From Oscillibacter sp. PC13 (lineage in GTDB: Bacteria; Bacillota; Clostridia; Oscillospirales; Oscillospiraceae), in contig NZ_FOXE01000008.1 in NCBI RefSeq assembly GCF_900115635.1, positions 1 to 64,000 of the forward strand: 64,000 bases of DNA. The letters run 5' to 3'. The notes beneath the pieces are model-generated. The model was not told where the DNA came from. It ran no database searches and saw nothing but the letters and a program-made list of their open reading frames with translations. This document shows, one piece after another, positions 8,958 to 16,736 of this stretch (positions are counted from its first letter, which is position 1; every line of letters starts with the position of its first letter). A program made the translations under genes and the position numbers.

Positions 8958-9188
8958 ATGACGTGGAAACACGGCCTGCAGATTGCCTATCTGGCAGTTG
9001 GCTTTTTAACAGTGTTGGAATTTATTTTTATCCGGGGGATGTTTACCTGGCTGCCCATGGTGCTGGCAGTGGCCGTGTTTGGCGCGGCAAACGTGATTGT
9101 CTCCTGCCGGGACCGGGAGTGGCTGCCGGCATGCCATTACATTTTAAGCGCAGTGGCCCTGTGCATGGGCTATCTGGTATTGGCCTGA
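8958..9188 (+). CDS. Small three-helix membrane protein (76 aa)
   Basis: A 76-residue very hydrophobic protein with three likely transmembrane segments (residues about 7-25, 31-50 and 59-76) and a short charged loop CRDREWLP. The start ATG at 8958 lies 23 bp after paralogue A with AAAGAGTGA upstream, so the two are probably cotranscribed. It ends in the stem of a strong terminator. No family was recognised. Confidence 0.7.
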   Translation: MTWKHGLQIAYLAVGFLTVLEFIFIRGMFTWLPMVLAVAVFGAANVIVSCRDREWLPACHYILSAVALCMGYLVLA

Positions 9189-9216
9189 AAAAAGGACGCC
9201 GTACGGCGTCCTTTTT
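9189..9216. terminator. Bidirectional terminator
   Basis: The 18-base perfect palindrome GGACGCCGTACGGCGTCC (9194-9211) is flanked by A5 on the left and T5 on the right, so it can stop the rightward small-protein transcript and the leftward XRE gene. Confidence 0.9.
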
Positions 9217-9226
9217 GTTTCTGTTT

Positions 9227-9442
9227 TCAAAGGGGATATGGTGCGGGATTGCTGGTGAGACCCAGCAGGTAATCCGTGCTGGTGCCGTAAAACTGTGCCA
9301 GGGCAATCAGGGCTGCGCTGGGAATATCCAGAGCGCCGCTTTCATAGCGGGAATACGTCGCCTGAGAAACATGGAGCACAGCGGCCACGGCCTGCTGGTT
9401 CAAATCGCGGTCCTCCCGAAGATCACGCAGCCGACGGTACAT
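9227..9442 (-). CDS. Small XRE-family repressor (71 aa)
   Basis: A 71-residue helix-turn-helix protein containing almost only the Cro/CI fold: DLNQQAVAAVLHVSQATYSRYE, then PSAALIALAQFYGTSTDYLLG. There is no ligand or dimerisation domain beyond the HTH. It is divergent from paralogue B (9547), and two copies of TATGC-N7-GCATA lie between them, so autoregulation and repression of paralogue B are likely. It converges on the small membrane protein at a shared terminator. Confidence 0.9.
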   Translation of the reverse strand: MYRRLRDLREDRDLNQQAVAAVLHVSQATYSRYESGALDIPSAALIALAQFYGTSTDYLLGLTSNPAPYPL

Positions 9443-9474
9443 AGGCGACCCTCCTGTTTTTTACTGATTGTATG

Positions 9475-9518
9475 ATATGCAAAAAATGCATATTGATTTT
9501 TATGCGAAAATCGCATAA
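9475..9518. promoter_or_regulatory. Twin operators TATGC-N7-GCATA
   Basis: Site 1 is ATATGCA (9475-9481) with TGCATAT (9487-9493). Site 2 is TTATGCGA (9500-9507) with TCGCATAA (9511-9518). Both reduce to TATGC-N7-GCATA with an A-rich centre, exactly 25 bp apart. They lie between the divergent XRE gene and paralogue B and are the probable XRE binding sites. Confidence 0.75.
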
Positions 9519-9546
9519 TATGGAGGGGCGGGAAGGAGGCGGAACA

Positions 9547-9714
9547 ATGGCGGAGAAACAGGGAGAGGCCGTTTGGCGGATGTGGGTGGATACCAGAAGA
9601 CGGGTGGTGTCCTTTCACGAGGTGGAGGAGAGCCAGCCGCTGGAATTCCGCAGCTGGGAGATGTTTATCCATGCAGTGGATGAGTATGCCAGGCAGCGCT
9701 ATCGCTACCAGTAG
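9547..9714 (+). CDS. Small conserved protein, paralogue B (55 aa)
   Basis: A 55-residue paralogue of the 8764-8934 product with the same WVDTRRRVVSFHE and RYRYQ ends, which argues for selection on the protein. The ATG at 9547 has a strong AAGGAGG upstream; the longer in-frame extension to 9472 would run through the twin operators and is rejected. It is divergent from the XRE gene and just upstream of the ileS T-box. Function unknown. It ends in TAG, showing TAG is a normal stop here. Confidence 0.8.
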   Translation: MAEKQGEAVWRMWVDTRRRVVSFHEVEESQPLEFRSWEMFIHAVDEYARQRYRYQ

Positions 9715-9753
9715 GATTTGATGGCTTTTCGGCACTTTTTACGGAAAATGCGG

Positions 9754-9781
9754 TTGACAAACCGGCGAAACGTGATAAGAT
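9754..9781 (+). promoter_or_regulatory. Promoter of the ileS T-box transcript
   Basis: TTGACA (9754-9759), 16 bp, TAAGAT (9776-9781). The predicted start near 9788 precedes the T-box leader. Confidence 0.7.
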
Positions 9782-9787
9782 AGGTGA

Positions 9788-10073
9788 GGAATTGGATAGT
9801 TTGGCGTGGATAAGGACGAGTATTCCCCTGTTCCCTGCGAAGAGAGCTGCCGTTTGGTGCAAGGCGGAGAGGGACGCGGGACGAAAATCACCTTGGAGCC
9901 TCCTGCTGAAAGACGACGCGAGTAGGTGTGGACGTGTGATGCCCGTTACAGCATCGGCCTGTTTTTTTGCAGGCTGTGAGCGGCCGCGCCCCGTGAGGGG
10001 ACGGCAACTGAGAGTGGTACCGCAGAAGTTTGCTTACAACGCTTCTGTCTCTTTGGAGACAGAGGCGTTTTTT
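9788..10073 (+). ncRNA. T-box riboswitch controlling ileS
   Basis: The leader carries a T-box core, GAGAGTGGTACCGCAG at 10010-10025, followed by an intrinsic terminator: a 13-bp stem (10038-10050 with 10057-10069, one G-U pair) and T6. Uncharged tRNA-Ile should bind the T-box and the specifier and favour the antiterminator. A plausible specifier is the ATC at 9887-9889 in the 3' strand of stem I. A separate hairpin with a T7 loop (about 9958-9974) fits stem III. T-box identity is firm; the specifier position is inferred. Confidence 0.9.
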
Positions 10074-10115
10074 GTGTTATGAATCACTTTTTAAAAATAA
10101 AAGGAGCGCATCGGA

Positions 10116-12929
10116 ATGGACTATAACAAGACCATCAATCTGCCGAAGACCGACTTCCCCATGCGGGCGGGTCTGCCCAAGCGGGAGCCGGACATGCTCA
10201 AACGCTGGCAGGAGCAGGACGTATACAATGAGCTTTTGAAAAAGAACGAGGGCAAGCCCCGCTTTTCCCTCCACGACGGCCCGCCGTTTTCCAACGGCGC
10301 GCTGCACATGGGCCACGCGCTGAATAAGTCCATCAAGGACTTTATCACCCGGTCCTATGCCATGCGGGGCTATTACACCCCCTATATCCCCGGCTGGGAC
10401 AACCACGGCATGCCCATCGAGTCCGCCATCATCAAGCAGAATAAGCTCAACCGCAAGGCCATGAGCGTGCCGGACTTCCGCTCCGCCTGCCATGAGTTTG
10501 CCCAGCACTATATCGACGTGCAGATGGAGGGCTTCCAGCGGATGGGCGTCATCGCCGACTGGGAGCACCCCTACAAGACCATGGACCCCGGCTTTGAGGC
10601 TGAGGAGGTCAAGGTCTTCGGCGAGATGTACAAGAAGGGCTATATCTACAAGGGCCTCAAGCCTGTGTACTGGTGTCCCAAGGACGAGACCGCCCTGGCG
10701 GAGGCGGAGATTGAGTATCAGGACGACCCCTGCACCACCGTGTATGTGAAATTCCCCATGCACGACGATTTGGGGAAGCTCTCCGGCTATGACAAGAGCC
10801 GCCTCTGCTTTGTGATTTGGACCACCACCATCTGGACGCTGCCGGGCAACCTGGCCATCGCCCTGCATCCCGACGAGTCCTACGCCCTGGTGAAGGTCCC
10901 CTCCGGCGACGTGTTCATCATGGCTGAGGCCCTTACCGATAAGGTGATGCGCATCGGTGGCTTTGAGAGCTATGAGATTGTGGAGACCCATCCCGGCGCG
11001 TTCTTTGAGAACATGCTGGCGGATCACCCCTTCCTGCCCAAAACCAGCCGCCTGCTGCTGGCGGACTATGTCACCATGGACTCCGGTACCGGCTGCGTCC
11101 ACACCGCTCCCGGCTTCGGCGCGGACGACTATCAGACCTGCCGCCGCTACGGCATGGAGATGGTGGTGCCTGTGGACGACCAGGGCCGCCACACCGACTA
11201 TGCCGGAAAGTACGCCGGCATGAAGACGGAGGAGTCCAACCCCGTCATTTTGAACGACATGAAGGAGAGCGGCGCCCTCTTTGCCTCTGAGGACATCGTT
11301 CACAGCTACCCCCACTGCTGGCGCTGCAAGGGCCCCATCATCTTCCGGGCCACGCCCCAGTGGTTCTGTTCCGTAGATGCCTTCAAGGACGAGGCTTGTA
11401 CTGCCTGCGACGACGTGCGCTGGGTGCCCGGCTGGGGCATTGACCGGATGAAGTCCATGATCCGGGAGCGTAACGACTGGTGCATCTCCCGCCAGCGGAA
11501 GTGGGGCCTGCCCATTCCGGTGGTATACTGCAAGGACTGCGGCAAGCCCATCTGCAACGATGAGACGATTGCCGCCATCTCCGCGCTGTTTGAGAAGGAG
11601 GGCTCCAACGCCTGGTTTGCCAGGGAGGCGGAGGAAATTCTGCCGGAGGGCTTCGCCTGCCCCCACTGCGGCGCCAAGAGCGGTTTTACCAAGGAGGAGG
11701 ACACCCTGGACGGCTGGTTCGACTCCGGCTCCACCCACTTCGCATCCATGAAGAAGGACCAGGGCTTCTGGCCTGCCGACATGTATCTGGAGGGGCTGGA
11801 CCAGTACCGCGGCTGGTTCCAGAGCTCCCTGCTCACTGCCGTGGGCGCTCTGGGCATGGGTGCGCCCTTCAAGGAGTGCGTCACCCACGGCTGGACCGTG
11901 GATGGTGAGGGCAAGGCCATGCACAAGTCCCTGGGTAACGGCATGGACCCCTATGAGATTTTCAATAAGTACGGCGCCGATTTGCTGCGGCTGTGGGCGG
12001 CCAGTGCCGACTACCACGCGGACGTCCGCTGCTCCGACGCCATCTTCAAGCAGCTCTCCCAGAATTATCTGAAGTTCCGCAACACCGCCCGGTACTGCCT
12101 GGGCAACCTGGACGGCTTTGACGCGGGCGACCTGGTTCCCGCCTCCCAGATGGAGGAGTTGGACCGCTGGGCTGTCACCCGGCTGAACGCACTGATTGAG
12201 AAGTGCTTTGCCGCCTATGACGATTACGAATTCCTGGTGGTCACCCACGCGGTGAACGATTTCTGCGTGGTGGAGATGAGCAACTTCTACCTGGACATTA
12301 TCAAGGACCGCCTGTACTGCGAGGAGAAGGACGGCGCCCTTCGCCGCAGCGCCCAGACCGCCCTGTTCCTGATCCTGGACACCATGACCAAAATCATGGC
12401 TCCCATCCTGGCCTTCACCTGCGATGAGATCTGGCAGGCCATGCCCCACCGCGCCGGGGACGACCATCGCAACGTGGTGTTCAACGAGATGAACAAGCCC
12501 TTTGCCGACTACGCCCTGGACGAGGCCGCCATGGCCAAGTGGGATGTGGCCGTCCGTATGCGGGACGATGTCAACGCCGTGCTGGAAACCGCCCGCGCCG
12601 ACAAGAAGATCGGCAAGGCCCTGGAGGCCCATGTGGCTCTCCATGCCGGGGACGACGAGACGGCCGCTGCCCTGATGCAGGTGTCCGGACTGAACCTGGC
12701 GGAGATCTTCATCGTCTCCGACTGCGCGGTTTCCGGTGCCGCCCCTGCCGAGAGCTCCGTGACAGGCCGGGGCACCGCCTTCCCGGGCCTCACCGTGGAG
12801 GTCAGTGAGGCCAAGGGCGGCAAGTGTGAGCGCTGCTGGATGCACTCCACCCGCGTGGGCGAGGATGCCGACCATCCCACATTGTGCCCCCGCTGCGCTG
12901 CGGTGGTGAAGAATCTGCCCCAGTTCTGA
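10116..12929 (+). CDS. ileS: Isoleucyl-tRNA synthetase
   Basis: Class I synthetase that charges tRNA-Ile in the cytosol. It has 937 residues, the normal size. The HIGH motif is HMGH (residues 64-67), the KMSKS loop reads KAMHKS (600-605), the editing domain includes DSGTGCVHTAPGFG, and a C-terminal zinc finger has CERCW followed by CPRC. The start follows AAAGGAGCG. It is preceded by an Ile-type T-box, so expression should rise on isoleucine limitation, and it is closed by a strong terminator. Confidence 0.98.
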   Translation: MDYNKTINLPKTDFPMRAGLPKREPDMLKRWQEQDVYNELLKKNEGKPRFSLHDGPPFSNGALHMGHALNKSIKDFITRSYAMRGYYTPYIPGWDNHGMPIESAIIKQNKLNRKAMSVPDFRSACHEFAQHYIDVQMEGFQRMGVIADWEHPYKTMDPGFEAEEVKVFGEMYKKGYIYKGLKPVYWCPKDETALAEAEIEYQDDPCTTVYVKFPMHDDLGKLSGYDKSRLCFVIWTTTIWTLPGNLAIALHPDESYALVKVPSGDVFIMAEALTDKVMRIGGFESYEIVETHPGAFFENMLADHPFLPKTSRLLLADYVTMDSGTGCVHTAPGFGADDYQTCRRYGMEMVVPVDDQGRHTDYAGKYAGMKTEESNPVILNDMKESGALFASEDIVHSYPHCWRCKGPIIFRATPQWFCSVDAFKDEACTACDDVRWVPGWGIDRMKSMIRERNDWCISRQRKWGLPIPVVYCKDCGKPICNDETIAAISALFEKEGSNAWFAREAEEILPEGFACPHCGAKSGFTKEEDTLDGWFDSGSTHFASMKKDQGFWPADMYLEGLDQYRGWFQSSLLTAVGALGMGAPFKECVTHGWTVDGEGKAMHKSLGNGMDPYEIFNKYGADLLRLWAASADYHADVRCSDAIFKQLSQNYLKFRNTARYCLGNLDGFDAGDLVPASQMEELDRWAVTRLNALIEKCFAAYDDYEFLVVTHAVNDFCVVEMSNFYLDIIKDRLYCEEKDGALRRSAQTALFLILDTMTKIMAPILAFTCDEIWQAMPHRAGDDHRNVVFNEMNKPFADYALDEAAMAKWDVAVRMRDDVNAVLETARADKKIGKALEAHVALHAGDDETAAALMQVSGLNLAEIFIVSDCAVSGAAPAESSVTGRGTAFPGLTVEVSEAKGGKCERCWMHSTRVGEDADHPTLCPRCAAVVKNLPQF

Positions 12930-12950
12930 AGCGAACGGTAAACGGTGTAA

Positions 12951-12983
12951 AAGGCCCGGAAGCATCCGCTTCCGGGCCTTTTT
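12951..12983 (+). terminator. Terminator of ileS
   Basis: A 13-bp stem AAGGCCCGGAAGC (12951-12963) with its complement at 12968-12980, 4-nt loop and a T-run. Confidence 0.9.
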
Positions 12984-13020
12984 CCCAGCAGGGGCGGGCC
13001 GGAAGGCTGTGACAACGCCG

Positions 13021-13049
13021 TTGCAAATCCCCGTCAAATCGGGTACACT
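13021..13049 (+). promoter_or_regulatory. Promoter of the DUF4491-lspA-rluD operon
   Basis: TTGCAA (13021-13026), 17 bp, TACACT (13044-13049). The start would be near 13056, ahead of the ATG at 13105. Confidence 0.6.
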
Positions 13050-13104
13050 GAAAATAAACTTCCCGGCGGAAGGTGCCGGAAAAACAGAGGGGGTAGAGGG
13101 CCTT

Positions 13105-13407
13105 ATGAATATTCAGGGCATTTTGCTGGGCATCGTGTCCTTTTGCATCATTGGGGTGTGGCACCCCATTGTCATCAAAGGGGAATATTACTTTGGAAAA
13201 AACGTCTGCATCCCGGTGTTCGCCGTGGTGGGCGCGGCATGTGTGATTGCCTCGCTGCTGCTGGAAAACACCTTCGCCAGCGTGGGAGTGGCCTTGTTCG
13301 GCTTCTCCGCCCTGTGGGGAATCGGAGAGGTCCGGGAGCAGGAGGAGCGGGTGAAAAAGGGCTGGTTTCCCCAAAACCCGAAGAGGAAGGAGCAGTCACG
13401 GGTATGA
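13105..13407 (+). CDS. DUF4491 family membrane protein
   Basis: A 100-residue protein with three hydrophobic helices and the pattern GIVSFCIIGVWHPIVIKGEY near the N-terminus, which I recognise as DUF4491. The function of the family is unknown. The ATG at 13105 with AGAGGGGG upstream is preferred to an in-frame start at 13009 that would precede the promoter. Its stop overlaps the lspA start (ATGA), so it is the first gene of the lspA-rluD operon and its product may act near the lipoprotein pathway. Confidence 0.75.
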   Translation: MNIQGILLGIVSFCIIGVWHPIVIKGEYYFGKNVCIPVFAVVGAACVIASLLLENTFASVGVALFGFSALWGIGEVREQEERVKKGWFPQNPKRKEQSRV

Positions 13408-13955
13408 AGGATTCAAGAAAGGGTACGTTGCCGCTGTTTCTGGCGCTGGCGGCGGTGCTGCTGGCGCTGGACCAGTGGATAAAGTGGTGGACGGCGGCGA
13501 ACTTTGCCGCCCCGGTGCCGCCGAACCTCTATGCCACGGCTGACGCGGCAAGACCCCTGCTGCCGGGCGTGGTGGAGCTGACGCGGGTGCATAATTACGG
13601 CGCCGCCTGGTCCAGCTTTTCCGGGATGCGATGGCTGCTGGTGGCAGTCACCGGGGTGATTGTGCTGGGCGTGGCGGTGCTGCTGGCAAAGGGCGTGGTC
13701 CGCCACCCGCTGGGAATGGCGGCCGGCTGCCTGGTGCTCTCCGGCGGCCTGGGCAATATCATCGACCGGGTCCGGCTGGGATATGTGGTGGATATGTTCC
13801 ACTTCCAGTTCTGGCCCTCCTATCCGGTGTTCAACCTGGCGGACATCTGGATTGTCTCCGGCGCGGTGCTGGGGTGTATGTACTATCTGTGGTTCTACGA
13901 CAAATACGACGGGAAGGGCGGCGCCCATGGAGCTTCTGACACTCCAAGTCAATAA
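13404..13955 (+). CDS. lspA: Lipoprotein signal peptidase (signal peptidase II)
   Basis: Removes signal peptides from prolipoproteins in the membrane. It has 183 residues and four transmembrane helices. The catalytic aspartates are seen in GGLGNIIDRVRLGYVVDMFHF and FNLADIWI, and the conserved N in HNYGAAWS. It overlaps DUF4491 upstream by 4 bp and rluD downstream by 29 bp. A likely client in this window is the TRAP binding lipoprotein. Confidence 0.96.
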   Translation: MKDSRKGTLPLFLALAAVLLALDQWIKWWTAANFAAPVPPNLYATADAARPLLPGVVELTRVHNYGAAWSSFSGMRWLLVAVTGVIVLGVAVLLAKGVVRHPLGMAAGCLVLSGGLGNIIDRVRLGYVVDMFHFQFWPSYPVFNLADIWIVSGAVLGCMYYLWFYDKYDGKGGAHGASDTPSQ

Positions 13956-14844
13956 AGAGGATGCGGGGCGGCGGGCTGACGCGTACCTCGCCTCCTGTCT
14001 GGAGGGGGTGACCCGCTCCGCCGCGGCCCGGCTGTGCGGGGAGGGGCGGGTGGTCTGCGGCGAAAAGGCCCTGGGGAAGAACCACAAGCTGACCGGGACG
14101 GAGACGCTGACAGTTACGCTCCCGGACCCGGAGCCTGTGGATGTGCGGCCCCAGGACATCCCCCTGGACGTGGTGTACGAGGACGGGGATGTGATTGTGG
14201 TGAACAAGCCCAAGGGGCTGGTGGTCCACCCGGCTCCCGGCCATCCGGACGGCACGCTGGTGAATGCGCTGCTGTACCACTGCGGGGAGTCCCTGTCTGG
14301 CATTGGCGGGGAGCTGCGGCCCGGCATTGTCCACCGGATTGACCGGGATACCTCGGGGCTTATCATCGCGGCCAAAAACGATTACGCCCACCAGAAGCTG
14401 GCAGCCCAGCTGCAGGACCACACCCTGGCCCGGATTTACCGGTGCATTGTGACGGGCAGCCTGCGGGAGGATGCCGGCACCGTGGACGCGCCGATTGGGC
14501 GTCACCCGGCGGACCGGAAGAAGATGGCCGTGACGGCCGGCGGACGGCGCGCCGTCACCCACTGGAAGGTATTGGAGCGGTTTCCGGGCTTCACCTATGT
14601 GGAGTGCCGGCTGGAGACGGGGCGCACCCATCAAATCCGGGTTCACATGGCCCACATCGGCCACCCGATTCTGGGGGACACGGTATATGGGAACAAAAAG
14701 CCGGTCCCCGGCCTGCAGGGCCAGTGCCTTCACGCGGTGGGCCTTTCGTTTGTCCATCCCCGCACCGGGGCGCTGGTGGAGCTTGCCTGCGGCCTGCCGG
14801 AGGAATTCCAGGCCCAGCTCAAGAAGCTGGAAGCCCGGCGGTAA
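13927..14844 (+). CDS. RluD-type ribosomal large subunit pseudouridine synthase
   Basis: Isomerises uridine in 23S rRNA. It has 305 residues: an S4 RNA-binding domain (about 1-75, GRRADAYLASCLEGVTRSAA) and an RluA/RluD catalytic domain with the catalytic Asp in HRIDRDTSGL and the later RTHQIRVHMAHIGHPILGD. The ATG at 13927 lies inside lspA; translational coupling is likely, as in the common lspA-rluD gene order. The exact target uridines cannot be read from sequence. Confidence 0.94.
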   Translation: MELLTLQVNKEDAGRRADAYLASCLEGVTRSAAARLCGEGRVVCGEKALGKNHKLTGTETLTVTLPDPEPVDVRPQDIPLDVVYEDGDVIVVNKPKGLVVHPAPGHPDGTLVNALLYHCGESLSGIGGELRPGIVHRIDRDTSGLIIAAKNDYAHQKLAAQLQDHTLARIYRCIVTGSLREDAGTVDAPIGRHPADRKKMAVTAGGRRAVTHWKVLERFPGFTYVECRLETGRTHQIRVHMAHIGHPILGDTVYGNKKPVPGLQGQCLHAVGLSFVHPRTGALVELACGLPEEFQAQLKKLEARR

Positions 14845-14867
14845 CAGCCGGCGCCAAAACAGGAGAG

Positions 14868-14891
14868 AAGGCCGCGGTCAGCGGCCTTTTT
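14868..14891 (+). terminator. Terminator of the lspA-rluD operon
   Basis: AAGGCCGC (14868-14875) and GCGGCCTT (14881-14888) with a 5-nt loop and T5. The end of the convergent small gene lies inside this stem. Confidence 0.85.
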
Positions 14892-15093
14892 CTGCGGGGC
14901 AGAGGGGATTGTGCCCCGGCTCCGCCGGGACCCAAAGGGGGCAGGACTGGCCCTCCTGCCGGTCCTTGACCCGGGGAAAGGTGCAGTGTCCCACGCTCAG
15001 GGGCATAAATTGGGTGCGGTACCAGATGTAATGGCGGATAAAATGGCCGCAGCCGCCGCAGTACACGTCGTCCCGCTTCTCATAAAGGGGCAT
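14878..15093 (-). CDS. Small Cys-rich protein, probable zinc ribbon (71 aa)
   Basis: A 71-residue protein starting MPLYEKRDDVYCGGCGHF, with a CxxC pair, later GHC and SCPLW cysteines, and a terminal Cys. The spacing suggests a zinc site. The ATG at 15091-15093 is chosen because GGAGG lies 8 bases upstream and the mapped promoter would start near 15107, which excludes the longer frame. It is divergent from the XRE gene at 15188 and shares its operator region. Function unknown. Confidence 0.7.
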   Translation of the reverse strand: MPLYEKRDDVYCGGCGHFIRHYIWYRTQFMPLSVGHCTFPRVKDRQEGQSCPLWVPAEPGHNPLCPAEKGR

Positions 15094-15113
15094 GTTCATC
15101 ACCTCCATAAAAA

Positions 15114-15159
15114 ATAATATCGGTGAGAACCATATTTGTCAATATCGGAATTACCGATA
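15114..15159. promoter_or_regulatory. Minus-strand promoter overlapped by an XRE-type palindrome
   Basis: On the minus strand TTGACA (15137-15142), 17 bp and TATTAT (15114-15119) form a strong promoter for the Cys-rich gene. TATCGG (15143-15148) and CCGATA (15154-15159) form a palindrome touching the -35. A second AATATCGG half-site begins at 15116, exactly 25 bp from the first. These are likely sites for the divergent XRE regulator. Confidence 0.7.
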
Positions 15160-15187
15160 CGCTATTGTATTACCAAGAGGTGATACA

Positions 15188-15406
15188 ATGTATTTTCGGA
15201 GAATTGGTGAACTTCGCACGGACAGAGATATGAAGCAAATTGAGATTGCAAAGTACCTTGGTGTTAACCAGGGAACGTATTCTGATTATGAAAACGGGAA
15301 AATCAACATCCCCATCGACATGCTGATTCGGCTGGCGGATCTTTACGGCGTCAGCCTGGATTATCTGGTGGGCCGCGCTGACAGGCGGCAGGGAGGGCCC
15401 TTTTGA
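15188..15406 (+). CDS. Small XRE-family regulator (72 aa)
   Basis: A 72-residue HTH protein starting MYFRRIGELRTDRDMKQ, with helix-turn-helix EIAKYLGVNQGTYSDYENG and the usual closing DLYGVSLDYLVGR. The ATG at 15188 follows AAGAGGTGAT. It is divergent from the Cys-rich gene across a 25-bp-phased operator and overlaps the HAD gene start by one base (TGATG), so the three genes are probably one regulated unit. No effector domain is present. Confidence 0.9.
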   Translation: MYFRRIGELRTDRDMKQIEIAKYLGVNQGTYSDYENGKINIPIDMLIRLADLYGVSLDYLVGRADRRQGGPF

Positions 15407-16119
15407 TGCTGGACGCGGTTCTCTGGGACTACGACGGCACGCTGGCCGATACGATGGTAAAAAACCTGGCGGTGACCCGGGCGGTGTTTCAGCGGCTGGA
15501 TCCGGCCCTGCTGAACCCGCCGCCGGAGGCGCTGTCCTCTCTGGAGGACTATCGGGCGGCCAATTACCGCTGGAAGAACTGGCGGGAGCTGTACGCCCAC
15601 GCCTGCGGCGTGCCGGAGGCGCGCCTGGACGAGGCGGGCCGCCTGTGGGCGCCCTGCCAGCAGGCGGATGAGACGCTGCCGCCCCTTTTCGGCGGACTGA
15701 GGGAGGTGCTGCGGCAGCTGCGCGGCGTTCCCATGGGCATCTGCTCCCAAAACAGCGCGGACAATATCCGCGCCGCTCTGGCGCGCCACGGGGTGGGGGA
15801 GTGCTTTGCCGCCGTGGTGGGCAATGACGACGTGCCCTATTCGGCCCAGAAGCCTAACCCGGCGGCCTTCCTGCTCTGCCTGGAGCGGCTGGGCCTGACC
15901 GGCGGACAGTTTGTGTATATCGGGGACCACCCCGGGGATGTGGCCTTCGGCAGGGCGGCGGAGCGCATCCTGCGGGAGCGGGGGGCGAAAGCTGCCGTCA
16001 CCTGCGTGGCCGTCCGGTGGGAGGCGGGCGCAGAGCCGGAGTTTTCCATCCCGCCGGACGCCGTGGCCCGCACGCCGGCGGAGCTGGCGGAACTCCTCCG
16101 GGAGCTTGGGGAGACGTAA
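15406..16119 (+). CDS. HAD-superfamily phosphatase
   Basis: A 237-residue HAD hydrolase of the phosphoglycolate-phosphatase-like group. Motif I is DYDGTLADT (nucleophile and acid/base Asp), motif II lies near GICSQNS, the motif III Lys is in SAQKPNP, and motif IV is GDHPGDVAFG. A cap of about 100 residues lies between motifs I and II. The ATG at 15406 overlaps the XRE stop and follows GGGAGGG, so the two genes are coupled. The substrate is a small phosphorylated metabolite that cannot be specified. Confidence 0.88.
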   Translation: MLDAVLWDYDGTLADTMVKNLAVTRAVFQRLDPALLNPPPEALSSLEDYRAANYRWKNWRELYAHACGVPEARLDEAGRLWAPCQQADETLPPLFGGLREVLRQLRGVPMGICSQNSADNIRAALARHGVGECFAAVVGNDDVPYSAQKPNPAAFLLCLERLGLTGGQFVYIGDHPGDVAFGRAAERILRERGAKAAVTCVAVRWEAGAEPEFSIPPDAVARTPAELAELLRELGET

Positions 16120-16152
16120 AAAAACCGGGAGAGCAGACGCTCTCCCGGTTTT
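16118..16152. terminator. Bidirectional terminator between HAD gene and ppa
   Basis: A 14-bp stem AAAACCGGGAGAGC (16121-16134) with its complement at 16139-16152 and a 4-nt loop. An A7 run on the left serves as the T-run for the minus-strand ppa transcript. Confidence 0.9.
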
Positions 16153-16155
16153 CGC

Positions 16156-16686
16156 TCAGGCCCCGTAGACCTGCCGGTATTTGTCCAACGCCTCCTGAAT
16201 GATGGAGATGGCGGCCTCCCGGCCCTTGGCGTCGCCGATGACGGTGTACTTTCCCTCCAGCCCCTTGTAGACCGCGAAAAAGTGGCGCATCTCCTCGGAG
16301 ATATGGACGGGAAGCTCCACAATGTCGGAAAACTCCCGGTAGGCCGGGTCCTCAAAGGGAATGGCCAGAATTTTCTCGTCCCGCTCGCCGTCATCCGTCA
16401 TGATGATGACGCCGATGGGATAGCACCGGACAATGCTCATGGGCAAAATGGGCTCGCTGCACAGCACCAGCACATCCAGCGGGTCGCCGTCCTCCGCCAG
16501 GGTCAGGGGCAGAAGGCCGTAGTTGGCGGGATAGTGGGTGGAGGTATAGAGAATCCGGTCCAGCCGTAGCGCGCCGGTCTCCTTGTCCAGCTCGTATTTG
16601 TTCTTGGAGCCCTTCTGAATTTCAATGACAGCCCAGAAGTCCTCCGGCTGCATGTGGGCGGGATTGACGTCGTGCCAGAGATGCAT
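16156..16686 (-). CDS. ppa: Inorganic pyrophosphatase, family I
   Basis: Hydrolyses pyrophosphate in the cytosol. It has 176 residues from the ATG at 16684-16686 with GGAGGACG upstream; the longer frame has no RBS. Family I residues are visible: EIQKGSKNKYELDKETG, YPANYGLLPLT, and the metal-binding Asp cluster in EDGDPLDVLVL, followed by the DDGERDEKILAI segment. It ends at a strong terminator. Confidence 0.96.
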   Translation of the reverse strand: MHLWHDVNPAHMQPEDFWAVIEIQKGSKNKYELDKETGALRLDRILYTSTHYPANYGLLPLTLAEDGDPLDVLVLCSEPILPMSIVRCYPIGVIIMTDDGERDEKILAIPFEDPAYREFSDIVELPVHISEEMRHFFAVYKGLEGKYTVIGDAKGREAAISIIQEALDKYRQVYGA

Positions 16687-16736
16687 GTTGCGTCCTCCTT
16701 CGTTGTATTGACGGGAAATAGTATGCCCCGCCTGTG

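Noticed and set aside
10077-13037. Open frame of 986 codons antisense to ileS
   Set aside because: ileS is certain on the other strand, and the antisense translation is low-complexity.
13009-13104. N-terminal extension of the DUF4491 protein
   Set aside because: It would begin upstream of the promoter hexamers at 13021-13049 and is not part of the family pattern.
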